Made by a program: the position numbers and the translations under genes. Shown here in pieces: positions 1 to 6,086 of a stretch of DNA of 7,337 bases; positions within the stretch are counted from its first letter, which is position 1, and every line of letters starts with the position of its first letter. The notes beneath the pieces are model-generated. The model saw only the letters and a list, made by a program, of their open reading frames with translations. It did no database searches and was not told the origin of the DNA. Source of the stretch: Waddliaceae bacterium (GTDB lineage Bacteria; Chlamydiota; Chlamydiia; Chlamydiales; SLFE01); assembly GCA_007124415.1 (NCBI GenBank), contig SLFE01000057.1:1-7337 (forward strand). The letters are read 5' to 3'.

Positions 1-715
1 ACAATTGCATTTCAGGGGAAAGGTAGGGCGATAAGTCCTTATAATTTGCCCTGAGGTGATATCTCTTTGTATCGACAAAAGCGATTCTGCCATCTTTACA
101 GAAAACCAAGTTCCAAGGGACAACGTCTTTAAGGCTCAGATTCGTGATAACTTGATGCAAGTCGCGCAATATCTCTTCGTTGAAACATGTTTTCCAGCAT
201 GCGAGATTAGTCTTCTTATCTTCAATCTCCATGTCCTCAACAACCAAAACATATTTACGAATCCCCCTTCGGCTTCTCCTGAATCCTTTTTTCTTCCTCT
301 GCAAGACCCTGTCGGGAAGAGTATAGATCCACTTGCGAGGGCATTTAAAATGCGGCATGTCTTTAATTTCATTCCTGCAAAGCAAGCTTCCCTTGATCCT
401 GCCTAAAAACGGAATCAGCTCGTCTTTCACTTCGGAATAATCATCGGTATAAGTTTTTATCAAAAACCCCGGGATTTCAGGATGGGCGGCAACAATCACT
501 CCCCTATTAGGCCCCGATTTTATTTCAAATCCTGCTTTAATTAACGACCCTATCGACTTTAAAACCCGCGACGACAAAAAAATCTCATCCAAAATAGACT
601 TAACGGGATGATCATCGGCAAGATAGTCCTCCTCAAACACATCTGTGCTTTGAACGGCGTCAACAAAATTTGCAGAATATACAAAAAGGGCAAAAATTAA
701 GAATATGTTCCTCAA
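1..715 (-). CDS. Secreted hypothetical protein with weak kinase-like motifs (partial, C-terminus off the left edge)
   Basis: An uninterrupted minus-strand frame of 238 codons runs from TTG at 715-713 off the left edge, so the C-terminus is missing. I chose TTG because GGAGG lies five bases upstream (725-721) and the product then begins MRNIFLIFALFVYSANFVDA, a plausible Sec signal peptide. An in-frame ATG at 727-725 would add MEVD, lacks a ribosome site and puts acidic residues before the hydrophobic core. The mature part contains FLIKTYTDD (K87), a basic stretch at 140-153, YVLVVED (residues 155-161), and a segment LKDVVPWNLVFCKDGRIAFVDT with N202 and D215. K87, E160, N202 and D215 fall in the order expected of the ATP-binding Lys, hinge, catalytic-loop Asn and metal-binding Asp of kinase-like folds; this is inference from a few motifs. 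It resembles hypothetical proteins I recall from environmental chlamydiae. Function unknown. Frame is certain, fold is not. Confidence 0.82.
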   Translation of the reverse strand, partial: MRNIFLIFALFVYSANFVDAVQSTDVFEEDYLADDHPVKSILDEIFLSSRVLKSIGSLIKAGFEIKSGPNRGVIVAAHPEIPGFLIKTYTDDYSEVKDELIPFLGRIKGSLLCRNEIKDMPHFKCPRKWIYTLPDRVLQRKKKGFRRSRRGIRKYVLVVEDMEIEDKKTNLACWKTCFNEEILRDLHQVITNLSLKDVVPWNLVFCKDGRIAFVDTKRYHLRANYKDLSPYLSPEMQL

Positions 716-720
716 ATCGA

Positions 721-725
721 CCTCC
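721..725 (-). promoter_or_regulatory. Ribosome binding site that decides the TTG start of the left-edge gene
   Basis: The minus strand reads GGAGG here, five bases before TTG at 715-713. The alternative ATG at 727-725 overlaps this motif and has no purine-rich site of its own upstream, only an A/T-rich stretch. This favours TTG initiation. Confidence 0.6.
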
Positions 726-766
726 ATCGAAATTTTTAAAAAAATCCGCACTTTCTTTAAGGCATC

Positions 767-795
767 ACGTTATGTAATTATTTTTTTAATCTCAA
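767..795 (-). promoter_or_regulatory. Weak candidate promoter for the left-edge gene
   Basis: On the minus strand TTGAGA (795-790) is followed after 17 bases by TAACGT (772-767). The -35 is fair (four of six) and the -10 poor (three of six). It is listed because the left-edge gene needs a promoter in this gap and this is the best-spaced pair I found. Confidence 0.18.
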
Positions 796-831
796 GAGAA
801 CTCGCGTTATGAGATTTTCCCTCCAAAAATC

Positions 832-860
832 TTGAGTTTAATTAGTCGCCGCCCTAAATT
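832..860 (+). promoter_or_regulatory. Candidate sigma-70-type promoter for the 346-residue gene
   Basis: TTGAGT (832-837), a 17-base spacer and TAAATT (855-860) each match four of six consensus bases. Transcription would start near 867, just ahead of the strong ribosome site at 874-881. The -35 lies in the right arm of the CTCAAGA/TCTTGAG inverted repeat. Confidence 0.35.
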
Positions 861-873
861 TCTTTTTCAACTT

Positions 874-881
874 AAGGAGGT
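874..881 (+). promoter_or_regulatory. Strong Shine-Dalgarno site for the 346-residue gene
   Basis: AAGGAGGT lies with its GGAGG core six bases before ATG at 887. It is the strongest ribosome site in the window and supports this start and the reality of the otherwise unrecognised gene. Confidence 0.75.
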
Positions 882-886
882 GGCCT

Positions 887-1927
887 ATGATTAGATGTAC
901 AGCAGGAGCGCTATTTGCTGCCGGAGCGGCAAGCACCGGGTATTTTTGGCACAAAGAACGCCTGGCAACGGCTGCTATCAGGGAAAATAAACTGACCGTT
1001 CAGCCTATCTCATGCTCGAGGACCGATCACAATTTTTCCACTATCTGGATCGGCTCTCCCTACACAGGCGAAGGAACCATCTGCCGCATTATCGAAAATG
1101 TCGAGGGCAGAGGGCCGATACCCCTTGTAGTCAAATTTTTTAAGCCGGACGTGAGCATTAATGGCAGCGCAGACCACCCGGCCGTTCTGCCGGTCCAAGA
1201 TTACGCCCGGCTCTGCGGAAGAATCCGCCCCCTTCTCGACCTGGTGAACCACGATCCCGCCGAGGTTTTGCAAAATGCTCAGAGATCTTGGGAAGAAAAA
1301 GAGCTGAAATCCATTAATCTGGGCCATGTCGCCAAGATGGAAGGGCTCGAAGAGGCCGAAAAAGCCCTCCCCGATGATCTGAAAGAAAAAATACCTTACT
1401 TCGTCGATGCAGTCAAAATGCAAGTGATTCTCGCAAGAAAATTGCCCCCAGAGGACAGAACATCGCAGCTCCACCGAACCTATGCGCTCGGACCCAACCC
1501 TTGCGGACAGAGGGTCGAAAAGCAAGGGACTGTCGGTTTTGTTAAAACAATCGACAACCGAATTTCCATCGAAACGGATTGGGGATCTCTTGAAATCGGA
1601 AAACATGAAAACTTACCTTTCATGCTCCTCAAAATGAACCGACACTTTCACAAAAGAAGGGTAATGCTGACTGCCAAAACATTTCATGGCAGGCATTTTC
1701 TCTGCTGCAACTCGCGGGGCGAAAAACTGGCCGCCGCCGCTATCAAAACCCGCTTCGATTCTGATGAGGCCGAAAAAATCAAAAAGGATTGGACTGCGAT
1801 TCGCGACATTGTCTTTTATAAAGCCATGCGGGAAATGGAAAAGTCAAAAAAACAAAGCGGCTTTTCAAACTCTATCAGAAGAAGGGTAAGGGAAAATATC
1901 ATTTCATGGCTGACAAACTCGCTTTGA
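887..1927 (+). CDS. Hypothetical protein, 346 residues, with N-terminal hydrophobic segment
   Basis: I do not recognise this family. The start is well supported by AAGGAGGT six bases upstream. Residues 4-21 are small and hydrophobic (CTAGALFAAGAASTGYFW) after one Arg, suggesting a membrane anchor or signal peptide; no clean lipobox or AxA cleavage motif is obvious. Residues 40-110 look like a mixed alpha/beta region (STIWIGSPYTGEGTICRIIE, then PLVVKFFKPD). Residues 130-185 are charged and probably helical. Residues 214-275 look beta-rich (GTVGFVKTIDNRISIETDWG; MLTAKTFHGRHFLCCNSRG). The C-terminus from about 290 is helical and very basic (KKSKK and RRRVR-type runs near 315-335). It is followed after 64 bases by the sugar-nucleotide genes on the same strand, so it could be co-transcribed, but nothing in the protein shows a role in glycan synthesis. 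It is a real gene judging by its length, ribosome site and lack of competing frames. Confidence 0.82.
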   Translation: MIRCTAGALFAAGAASTGYFWHKERLATAAIRENKLTVQPISCSRTDHNFSTIWIGSPYTGEGTICRIIENVEGRGPIPLVVKFFKPDVSINGSADHPAVLPVQDYARLCGRIRPLLDLVNHDPAEVLQNAQRSWEEKELKSINLGHVAKMEGLEEAEKALPDDLKEKIPYFVDAVKMQVILARKLPPEDRTSQLHRTYALGPNPCGQRVEKQGTVGFVKTIDNRISIETDWGSLEIGKHENLPFMLLKMNRHFHKRRVMLTAKTFHGRHFLCCNSRGEKLAAAAIKTRFDSDEAEKIKKDWTAIRDIVFYKAMREMEKSKKQSGFSNSIRRRVRENIISWLTNSL

Positions 1928-1933
1928 TTTTCC

Positions 1934-1983
1934 TTGAGCAATAACAGTAAAATTGTTAACTTGTTATCTCATTTTGAGGTGAA
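1934..1983 (+). promoter_or_regulatory. Intergenic region before wbpA: repeats, weak promoter candidate and ribosome site
   Basis: The 64-base gap holds no terminator-like hairpin. TTGAGC (1934-1939) and TAACTT (1957-1962), 17 bases apart, form a weak promoter candidate. TTGTTA is repeated at 1953-1958 and 1961-1966, exactly eight bases apart, and both copies contain TGTTA inverted relative to TAACA at 1942-1946. GAGGTGAA (1976-1983) is the likely ribosome site for ATG at 1992, with a slightly long spacing. A separate promoter for the sugar operon is possible; read-through from the upstream gene is equally possible. Confidence 0.3.
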
Positions 1984-1991
1984 CTACCCCC

Positions 1992-3332
1992 ATGACCACC
2001 ACCGTTCAGACAGATTTTCACACGCCTGCCGCCTCCGGCCTGCTCCTGGAGAAAATCCGCTCCAAGCAGCTGACCGTAGGAGTAATGGGTCTTGGCTACG
2101 TAGGATACCCTCTTGCCCTAACCTTTTCAGAATCAAATATTAAAGTCGTTGGATTTGATATCGACGAAAACAAAATCGCCGATCTTTGCCACAACCGAAG
2201 CTACATTCACTCCATCGATAAAAGCCGCCTGAAAACAGTCAGGGAAAACGGCTTTTTTACCGCGACAAGCGATTTTTCCGGCATTTCCGCCTGCGACGCC
2301 GTCGTCATCTGCGTCCCCACCCCGCTGACCGAACACCTCGAGCCCGACCTTTCCTACATCATCGAAACCTGCAAAGCGATCGCCCCCTTTCTGAGGGGAG
2401 GTTCGCTCGTCTCGCTGGAAAGCACAACCTGGCCGGGAACGACAAAGGAAGTTGTCCGGACCCTTTTGGAGAAGGAGAGCGGCCTGAAAACGGGCAAAAA
2501 CCTGCATCTTTGTTTCAGCCCCGAAAGAGAAGATCCGGGCAACAAGAAATTCCAAACAAAAAATACCCCGAAGCTTGTAGGAGGGGTCGACAAGACTTCG
2601 ACCGACCTGGGCGTTGAACTCTATTCATTGATCTGCGAAGAGACTGTTCCCTTAAGCTCTGCCGAAGTGGCCGAAGCGGCAAAGCTTTTCGAAAATATTT
2701 TTCGAAGCGTCAATATCGCTCTGGTCAATGAAATGAAAGTGATTCTCGACAAAATGGGCATCGATGTCTGGGAAGTCATCCACGCCGCCTCGACCAAACC
2801 CTTTGGCTTCATGCCCTTTTGGCCGGGGCCGGGGCTCGGCGGACACTGCATCCCGATCGACCCCTTCTACCTGGCATGGAAGGCCAGGGAAAGCGGGGCC
2901 GCAACCCGATTTATCGAGCTTGCCGGAGAAATCAACCGGGCCATGCCTAAATATGTCGTCGACAAGGCGCAGGACTGCCTTAATGAATACGGCAAAGCAA
3001 TGAAGGGATCGAAGGTTCTCATACTAGGCCTCTCCTATAAAGAAGATATCGACGACATGCGGGAGAGCCCGAGTCTGGAGCTCATGCGCCTAATGGAAGA
3101 AAAAGGAGCCTCTGTCGACTACCACGACCCCTACTTTCCGGAAATTCCCTCTTCCAGAAGCTATCAAAATTTTGCGGGCAGAAAAAGCCGCCCCCTTTCA
3201 AACGGGTACGACTGCTTTGTAATCGCAACAAAACACAGCTGCTTCTCTCCGGAGGAAATTTTATCTCACGGCGTTCCTGTAATCGACACGCGAAACTTTT
3301 TGCCCCGAAAAGAAAATGTTTATCAAGCTTGA
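1992..3332 (+). CDS. wbpA: UDP-N-acetylglucosamine 6-dehydrogenase (WbpA type; UDP-glucose/GDP-mannose dehydrogenase family)
   Basis: The family oxidises the C6 hydroxyl of a UDP-hexose to a carboxylate in two NAD+-dependent steps in the cytoplasm; here the likely product is UDP-GlcNAcA. The 446 residues are close to the usual 430-450. Visible are the Rossmann motif GLGYVG (33-38), ESTTWPGTT (143-151), FSPEREDPGN (175-184), AAKLFENIFRSVNIALVNE (229-247, with K231 and N235), the catalytic-Cys motif GPGLGGHCIPIDPFYL (C286), and the C-terminal NAD/substrate segment GLSYKEDIDDMRESPS (346-361). FSPEREDPGN and GGHCIPIDPFY favour UDP-HexNAc dehydrogenases over UDP-glucose enzymes (Ugd), and the neighbours WbpE, WbpB and WbpD agree. 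The first 25 residues precede the core fold. The stop overlaps the ribosome site of the next gene, so the two are translated together. The dehydrogenase family is very sure; the substrate is inferred from motifs and context. Confidence 0.92.
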   Translation: MTTTVQTDFHTPAASGLLLEKIRSKQLTVGVMGLGYVGYPLALTFSESNIKVVGFDIDENKIADLCHNRSYIHSIDKSRLKTVRENGFFTATSDFSGISACDAVVICVPTPLTEHLEPDLSYIIETCKAIAPFLRGGSLVSLESTTWPGTTKEVVRTLLEKESGLKTGKNLHLCFSPEREDPGNKKFQTKNTPKLVGGVDKTSTDLGVELYSLICEETVPLSSAEVAEAAKLFENIFRSVNIALVNEMKVILDKMGIDVWEVIHAASTKPFGFMPFWPGPGLGGHCIPIDPFYLAWKARESGAATRFIELAGEINRAMPKYVVDKAQDCLNEYGKAMKGSKVLILGLSYKEDIDDMRESPSLELMRLMEEKGASVDYHDPYFPEIPSSRSYQNFAGRKSRPLSNGYDCFVIATKHSCFSPEEILSHGVPVIDTRNFLPRKENVYQA

Positions 3333-3335
3333 GGA
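3331..3335 (+). promoter_or_regulatory. Ribosome site fixing the aminotransferase start at 3340
   Basis: GAGGA, overlapping the wbpA stop codon (TGA, 3330-3332), stands five bases before ATG at 3340. An earlier in-frame ATG at 3316 lies inside wbpA with no ribosome site and would add MFIKLEDS, whereas the protein from 3340 begins MEFIDLKTQY, the usual N-terminus of the family. Confidence 0.7.
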
Positions 3336-3339
3336 TTCA

Positions 3340-4446
3340 ATGGAGTTCATAGATTTAAAAACCCAGTACAATAAATATAAAAAAGAAATCGACAATGCGA
3401 TACACGAAGTTCTGGACTCGAGCCAGTACGTCATGGGTCCTGAAGTCGGCCAAGTCGAGTCGCTGCTCGCCGAATTTGTCGGCGTGAAGCACTGCATCAC
3501 AGCTTCAAGCGGCACCGATACCCTTTTGATGTCCATGATGGCTTTGGATATCGGGCCGGGAGACGAAGTAATCACCACTCCGTTCACTTTTGTATCGACT
3601 GTCGAAACGATATCCTTCTTAGGGGCTAAGCCGGTTTTCACCGATATTGAGCTCGATACCTATAATATCAACCCGGCGCTCATCGAAGCGGCCATCACTC
3701 CGAAGACAAAAGCGATCATGCCGGTGGGTCTTTTCGGGCATATGCCCGACCTCTTTGCTATCAACGCCATTGCAGAAAAATACGGCATTCCGGTGATTGA
3801 AGACGCGGCGCAAAGTTTCGGCGCCACCTTGGACGGCAAAAAAAGCTGCAGCATGACCACAATCGGATCGACAAGCTTTTTTCCGGCCAAACCGCTCGGC
3901 TGCTACGGAGACGGCGGAGCTATATTTACCGACAGAGACGATCTCGCCTCCGAACTCAGGGCGATCCGAGTCCACGGCGGTGCCGCTCGCCATCAATACA
4001 CGCGCATTGGTTTGAACGGCAGATTCGATACAATCCAAGCGGCCGTGATCAAAACGAAGCTGCCGCATTTTCCTGATGAAATCAGAAAAAGAAGAGCTAT
4101 CGGCACCCGGTACAACGAGCTTCTGCAAGATGTTTGCCAAACTCCGCAGATCAGGGAAAATTACACTTCAACTTTTGCAATATATACTATCCGGATACCC
4201 GAAAGGGACCGGGTCGCCTCTTTGCTGAAGGATAAAGGGATTCCCACATCGATATATTATCCCACGCCTATATACGCTCAACCGGCATACAAAAATCTCG
4301 GAATTTCCCCGGGAGCTTTTCCCGTAACCGAACAAGCGTGCAAGGAAGTGCTCAGCCTCCCGATGCATCCATGGCTTACGGAAGAGGCGCAAGACTTCAT
4401 CGCAGAGGCAGTAAAAGAGTCAGCAACAGCAGGTGCCCTATCATGA
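3340..4446 (+). CDS. wbpE: UDP-2-acetamido-3-oxo-glucuronate C3 aminotransferase (WbpE type; DegT/DnrJ/EryC1 family)
   Basis: This PLP enzyme would transfer an amino group from glutamate to the C3 ketone of the oxidised UDP-GlcNAcA, giving the 3-amino sugar and 2-oxoglutarate. The 368 residues match the family (about 360-380). Family marks are the N-terminal MEFIDLKTQY, the cofactor-phosphate segment ASSGTDTLL (55-63), the conserved TTPFTFVSTVE (79-89), EDAAQSFGA (154-162, D155 expected to contact the pyridine nitrogen), and STSFFPAKPLGCYGDGG (177-193), in which K184 is the expected Schiff-base lysine. HGGAARHQY and LNGRFDTIQAA follow, as is usual. The neighbouring WbpA and fused WbpB-WbpD indicate the 3-oxo sugar acid as substrate; by itself the family covers many keto-sugars. 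Its TGA stop overlaps the next ATG (ATGA at 4443-4446), so expression is coupled. Confidence 0.93.
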   Translation: MEFIDLKTQYNKYKKEIDNAIHEVLDSSQYVMGPEVGQVESLLAEFVGVKHCITASSGTDTLLMSMMALDIGPGDEVITTPFTFVSTVETISFLGAKPVFTDIELDTYNINPALIEAAITPKTKAIMPVGLFGHMPDLFAINAIAEKYGIPVIEDAAQSFGATLDGKKSCSMTTIGSTSFFPAKPLGCYGDGGAIFTDRDDLASELRAIRVHGGAARHQYTRIGLNGRFDTIQAAVIKTKLPHFPDEIRKRRAIGTRYNELLQDVCQTPQIRENYTSTFAIYTIRIPERDRVASLLKDKGIPTSIYYPTPIYAQPAYKNLGISPGAFPVTEQACKEVLSLPMHPWLTEEAQDFIAEAVKESATAGALS

Positions 4447-6086
4447 CAGAACAATTCTCAAGAACATGCGCTCTGATCGGAGCCGGATATTGGGGAAAAA
4501 ACCTCGCCAGAAACTTCGATGCCCTCGGCGCTCTCCACACCATCTGCGATACCGATCGAGCGCTGCTCGATTCTTATCGGGAAAAGTATCCCGAGGCGCA
4601 TTTGACGACCGATTTTATGGAAGTTCTGAAAAATCCCGAGATCAAGCAGGTCGCGATTGCAGCTCCTGCGGTGCAGCATTACGAACTTGCCAAGCAGGCG
4701 CTGCTTGCCGATAAAGACATTTATGTCGAAAAGCCTCTCTGCCTCGACAGCGCCGAAGCTAAGGAGCTGATCCATATTGCCGATGAGCAGGATTGCCTGA
4801 TCATGGTCGGCCACTTGCTCCAATACCATCCTTGCGTCCGCAAGCTTCAGGAGCTTGTCGAAAACGGGGACCTCGGAAAAATTCAGTATATCACTTCAAA
4901 CCGACTGAATCTCGGCAGCTACCGCACGGAAGAAAACGCCCTCTGGAATTTCGCGCCCCATGATGTTTCGGTCATACTCTCTCTTTGCGGACGCCGCCTG
5001 CCGGAAAAAGTGCGCTGCACGGGAGCTTCCTATCTTTCGAAAGGCATCGCCGATAAAACGCTGACCACCCTGAAATTCGCAGGCGATGTCCAGGCGCACA
5101 TCTATGTCAGCTGGCTCAACCCCTTCAAAGAACAAAAAATGACCGTTGTCGGCTCCCAGGGGCTCGCCGTTTTCGACGACACAAAGCCCTGGAATGAAAA
5201 ACTTGTGCTGTTCAGAGGACATGTCAACTGGAGCGACGGAAAAAGGCCCGTGGCCACGCAGCCTACTCCGGAAAATGTTGCTCCACCCCAGCTCGAGCCC
5301 CTTAAAGAAGAGTGCCGCCATTTTCTGAGTTGCTGCTTGAGCAGAAAAACGCCTCTGACCGACGGCGAAGAAGGACTCAGAGTGCTTCAGGTTTTGCAAG
5401 CGGCGCAGGAGAGCCTCGAAGAAGACGGCGAGGCCAAAGTCCCTTCGGCCCCGCACGTCACGTTCGGCCGCTATTCCCTGAAAGTCCACCCGACCGCCAC
5501 GATCGATCCGGGCGCCGACATCGGAGCGGAAACGTCCATATGGCATTACACGCATATTTCAGAAAAATCGAAGGTCGGCTCCAAATGCCGCATCGGCCAA
5601 AATGTCTTTATCGCTCCCGGAGCTGTCATCGGCGACAACGTTAAAGTTCAAAACAATGTCAGCGTCTATTCCGGAGTGGTCTGCGAAAACGATGTTTTCC
5701 TCGGCCCCGGCATGGTCTTTACCAACATAAAAAACCCCCGCAGCGAAGTCGTCCGCAGAGACAAGTATGTCAAAACACTTGTAAAAAAAGGAGCGACCAT
5801 CGGGGCCAACGCCACTATTCTTTGCGGGATCCGGCTGGGCGAGTACTGCTTCATCGGCGCCGGCGCCGTCGTTGTCAAAGACGTCAAACCCTTCGCCCTT
5901 ATGGTCGGCAGTCCCGCAAGGCAGGTGGGATGGATGAGCCGGCACGGCGAAAAACTCGAACTTCCCCTCCAGGCCAATGACGGAGAATCCCTTTTTGCCC
6001 GCTGCCCGGCAACCGGTGAAACCTACTGCCTGGAGTTCGATCAAGTTCGGCCCGCCGAGGAAGAGCTCGCTAAAGTGAAGCGATGA
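4443..6086 (+). CDS. wbpB/wbpD: Fused UDP-GlcNAcA 3-dehydrogenase (WbpB type) and UDP-GlcNAc3NA N-acetyltransferase (WbpD type)
   Basis: One 547-residue chain carries two enzymes usually encoded separately. Residues 1 to about 330 are a Gfo/Idh/MocA oxidoreductase: Rossmann IGAGYWGKN (12-20), EKPL (96-99, K97) and APHDVSVI (171-178, H173 and D174), the expected catalytic Lys and His region; it would oxidise C3. Residues from about 345 are a hexapeptide-repeat acetyltransferase (left-handed beta-helix, trimeric in the family, acetyl-CoA dependent): VHPTATIDPGADIG, QNNVSVYSG (403-411), VFTNIKNPR, GATIGANATILCG (450-462), IGAGAVVVKDV and GSPARQVGWMSRHG (489-502), close to WbpD; a CPATGETYCL tail (521-530), known in WbpD relatives, ends it. 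The linker (about 330-345) is short. The start overlaps the wbpE stop; a longer in-frame start at 4338 lies inside wbpE and would add 35 unrelated residues. No stop or frameshift interrupts the junction, so the fusion is seen directly. Confidence 0.93.
   Translation: MTEQFSRTCALIGAGYWGKNLARNFDALGALHTICDTDRALLDSYREKYPEAHLTTDFMEVLKNPEIKQVAIAAPAVQHYELAKQALLADKDIYVEKPLCLDSAEAKELIHIADEQDCLIMVGHLLQYHPCVRKLQELVENGDLGKIQYITSNRLNLGSYRTEENALWNFAPHDVSVILSLCGRRLPEKVRCTGASYLSKGIADKTLTTLKFAGDVQAHIYVSWLNPFKEQKMTVVGSQGLAVFDDTKPWNEKLVLFRGHVNWSDGKRPVATQPTPENVAPPQLEPLKEECRHFLSCCLSRKTPLTDGEEGLRVLQVLQAAQESLEEDGEAKVPSAPHVTFGRYSLKVHPTATIDPGADIGAETSIWHYTHISEKSKVGSKCRIGQNVFIAPGAVIGDNVKVQNNVSVYSGVVCENDVFLGPGMVFTNIKNPRSEVVRRDKYVKTLVKKGATIGANATILCGIRLGEYCFIGAGAVVVKDVKPFALMVGSPARQVGWMSRHGEKLELPLQANDGESLFARCPATGETYCLEFDQVRPAEEELAKVKR

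Larger units (their letters stand above)
728..886. promoter_or_regulatory. Divergent intergenic region with inverted repeats
   Basis: This A/T-rich gap separates the divergent left-edge gene from the plus-strand genes, so it must hold promoters for both directions. Two overlapping inverted repeats are visible: AATCTCA (788-794) with TGAGATT (810-816), and CTCAAGA (791-797) with TCTTGAG (830-836). They share the left arm, so only one could form at a time. CGTTATG occurs twice in direct orientation (768-774 and 805-811). The arms also supply TTGAG in both directions, which could be -35 elements. A regulator-binding role is inference; seven-base arms in A/T-rich DNA can arise by chance. Confidence 0.4.

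Noticed and set aside
136..372. Minus-strand open frame of 78 codons
   Set aside because: It is an out-of-frame shadow inside the left-edge gene on the same strand.
56..406. Plus-strand open frame of 116 codons
   Set aside because: It lies antisense to the minus-strand gene at 1-715, has no good ribosome site and no protein-like features; the minus-strand frame is open throughout and has a signal peptide and coherent motifs.
1010..1606. Minus-strand open frame of 198 codons
   Set aside because: It is antisense to the 346-residue gene, which has the strong ribosome site; no recognisable motif and no site before its start.
1928..1991. Possible terminator between the hypothetical gene and wbpA
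   Set aside because: No G+C-rich stem followed by a T-run is present; the only dyads are short and A/T-rich.
3316..3339. Earlier in-frame ATG for the aminotransferase
   Set aside because: It lies within wbpA without a ribosome site; ATG at 3340 has GAGGA five bases upstream and gives the usual family N-terminus.
4338..4442. Earlier in-frame ATG for the fused enzyme
   Set aside because: It would add 35 low-complexity residues encoded inside wbpE, ahead of the Rossmann motif; ATG at 4443 gives a normal N-terminus and the common ATGA overlap.
5490..5900. Repetitive GGC/GGA-type pattern suggesting a DNA repeat
   Set aside because: It reflects the hexapeptide repeats of the acetyltransferase domain at protein level; no exact DNA repeat units are present.
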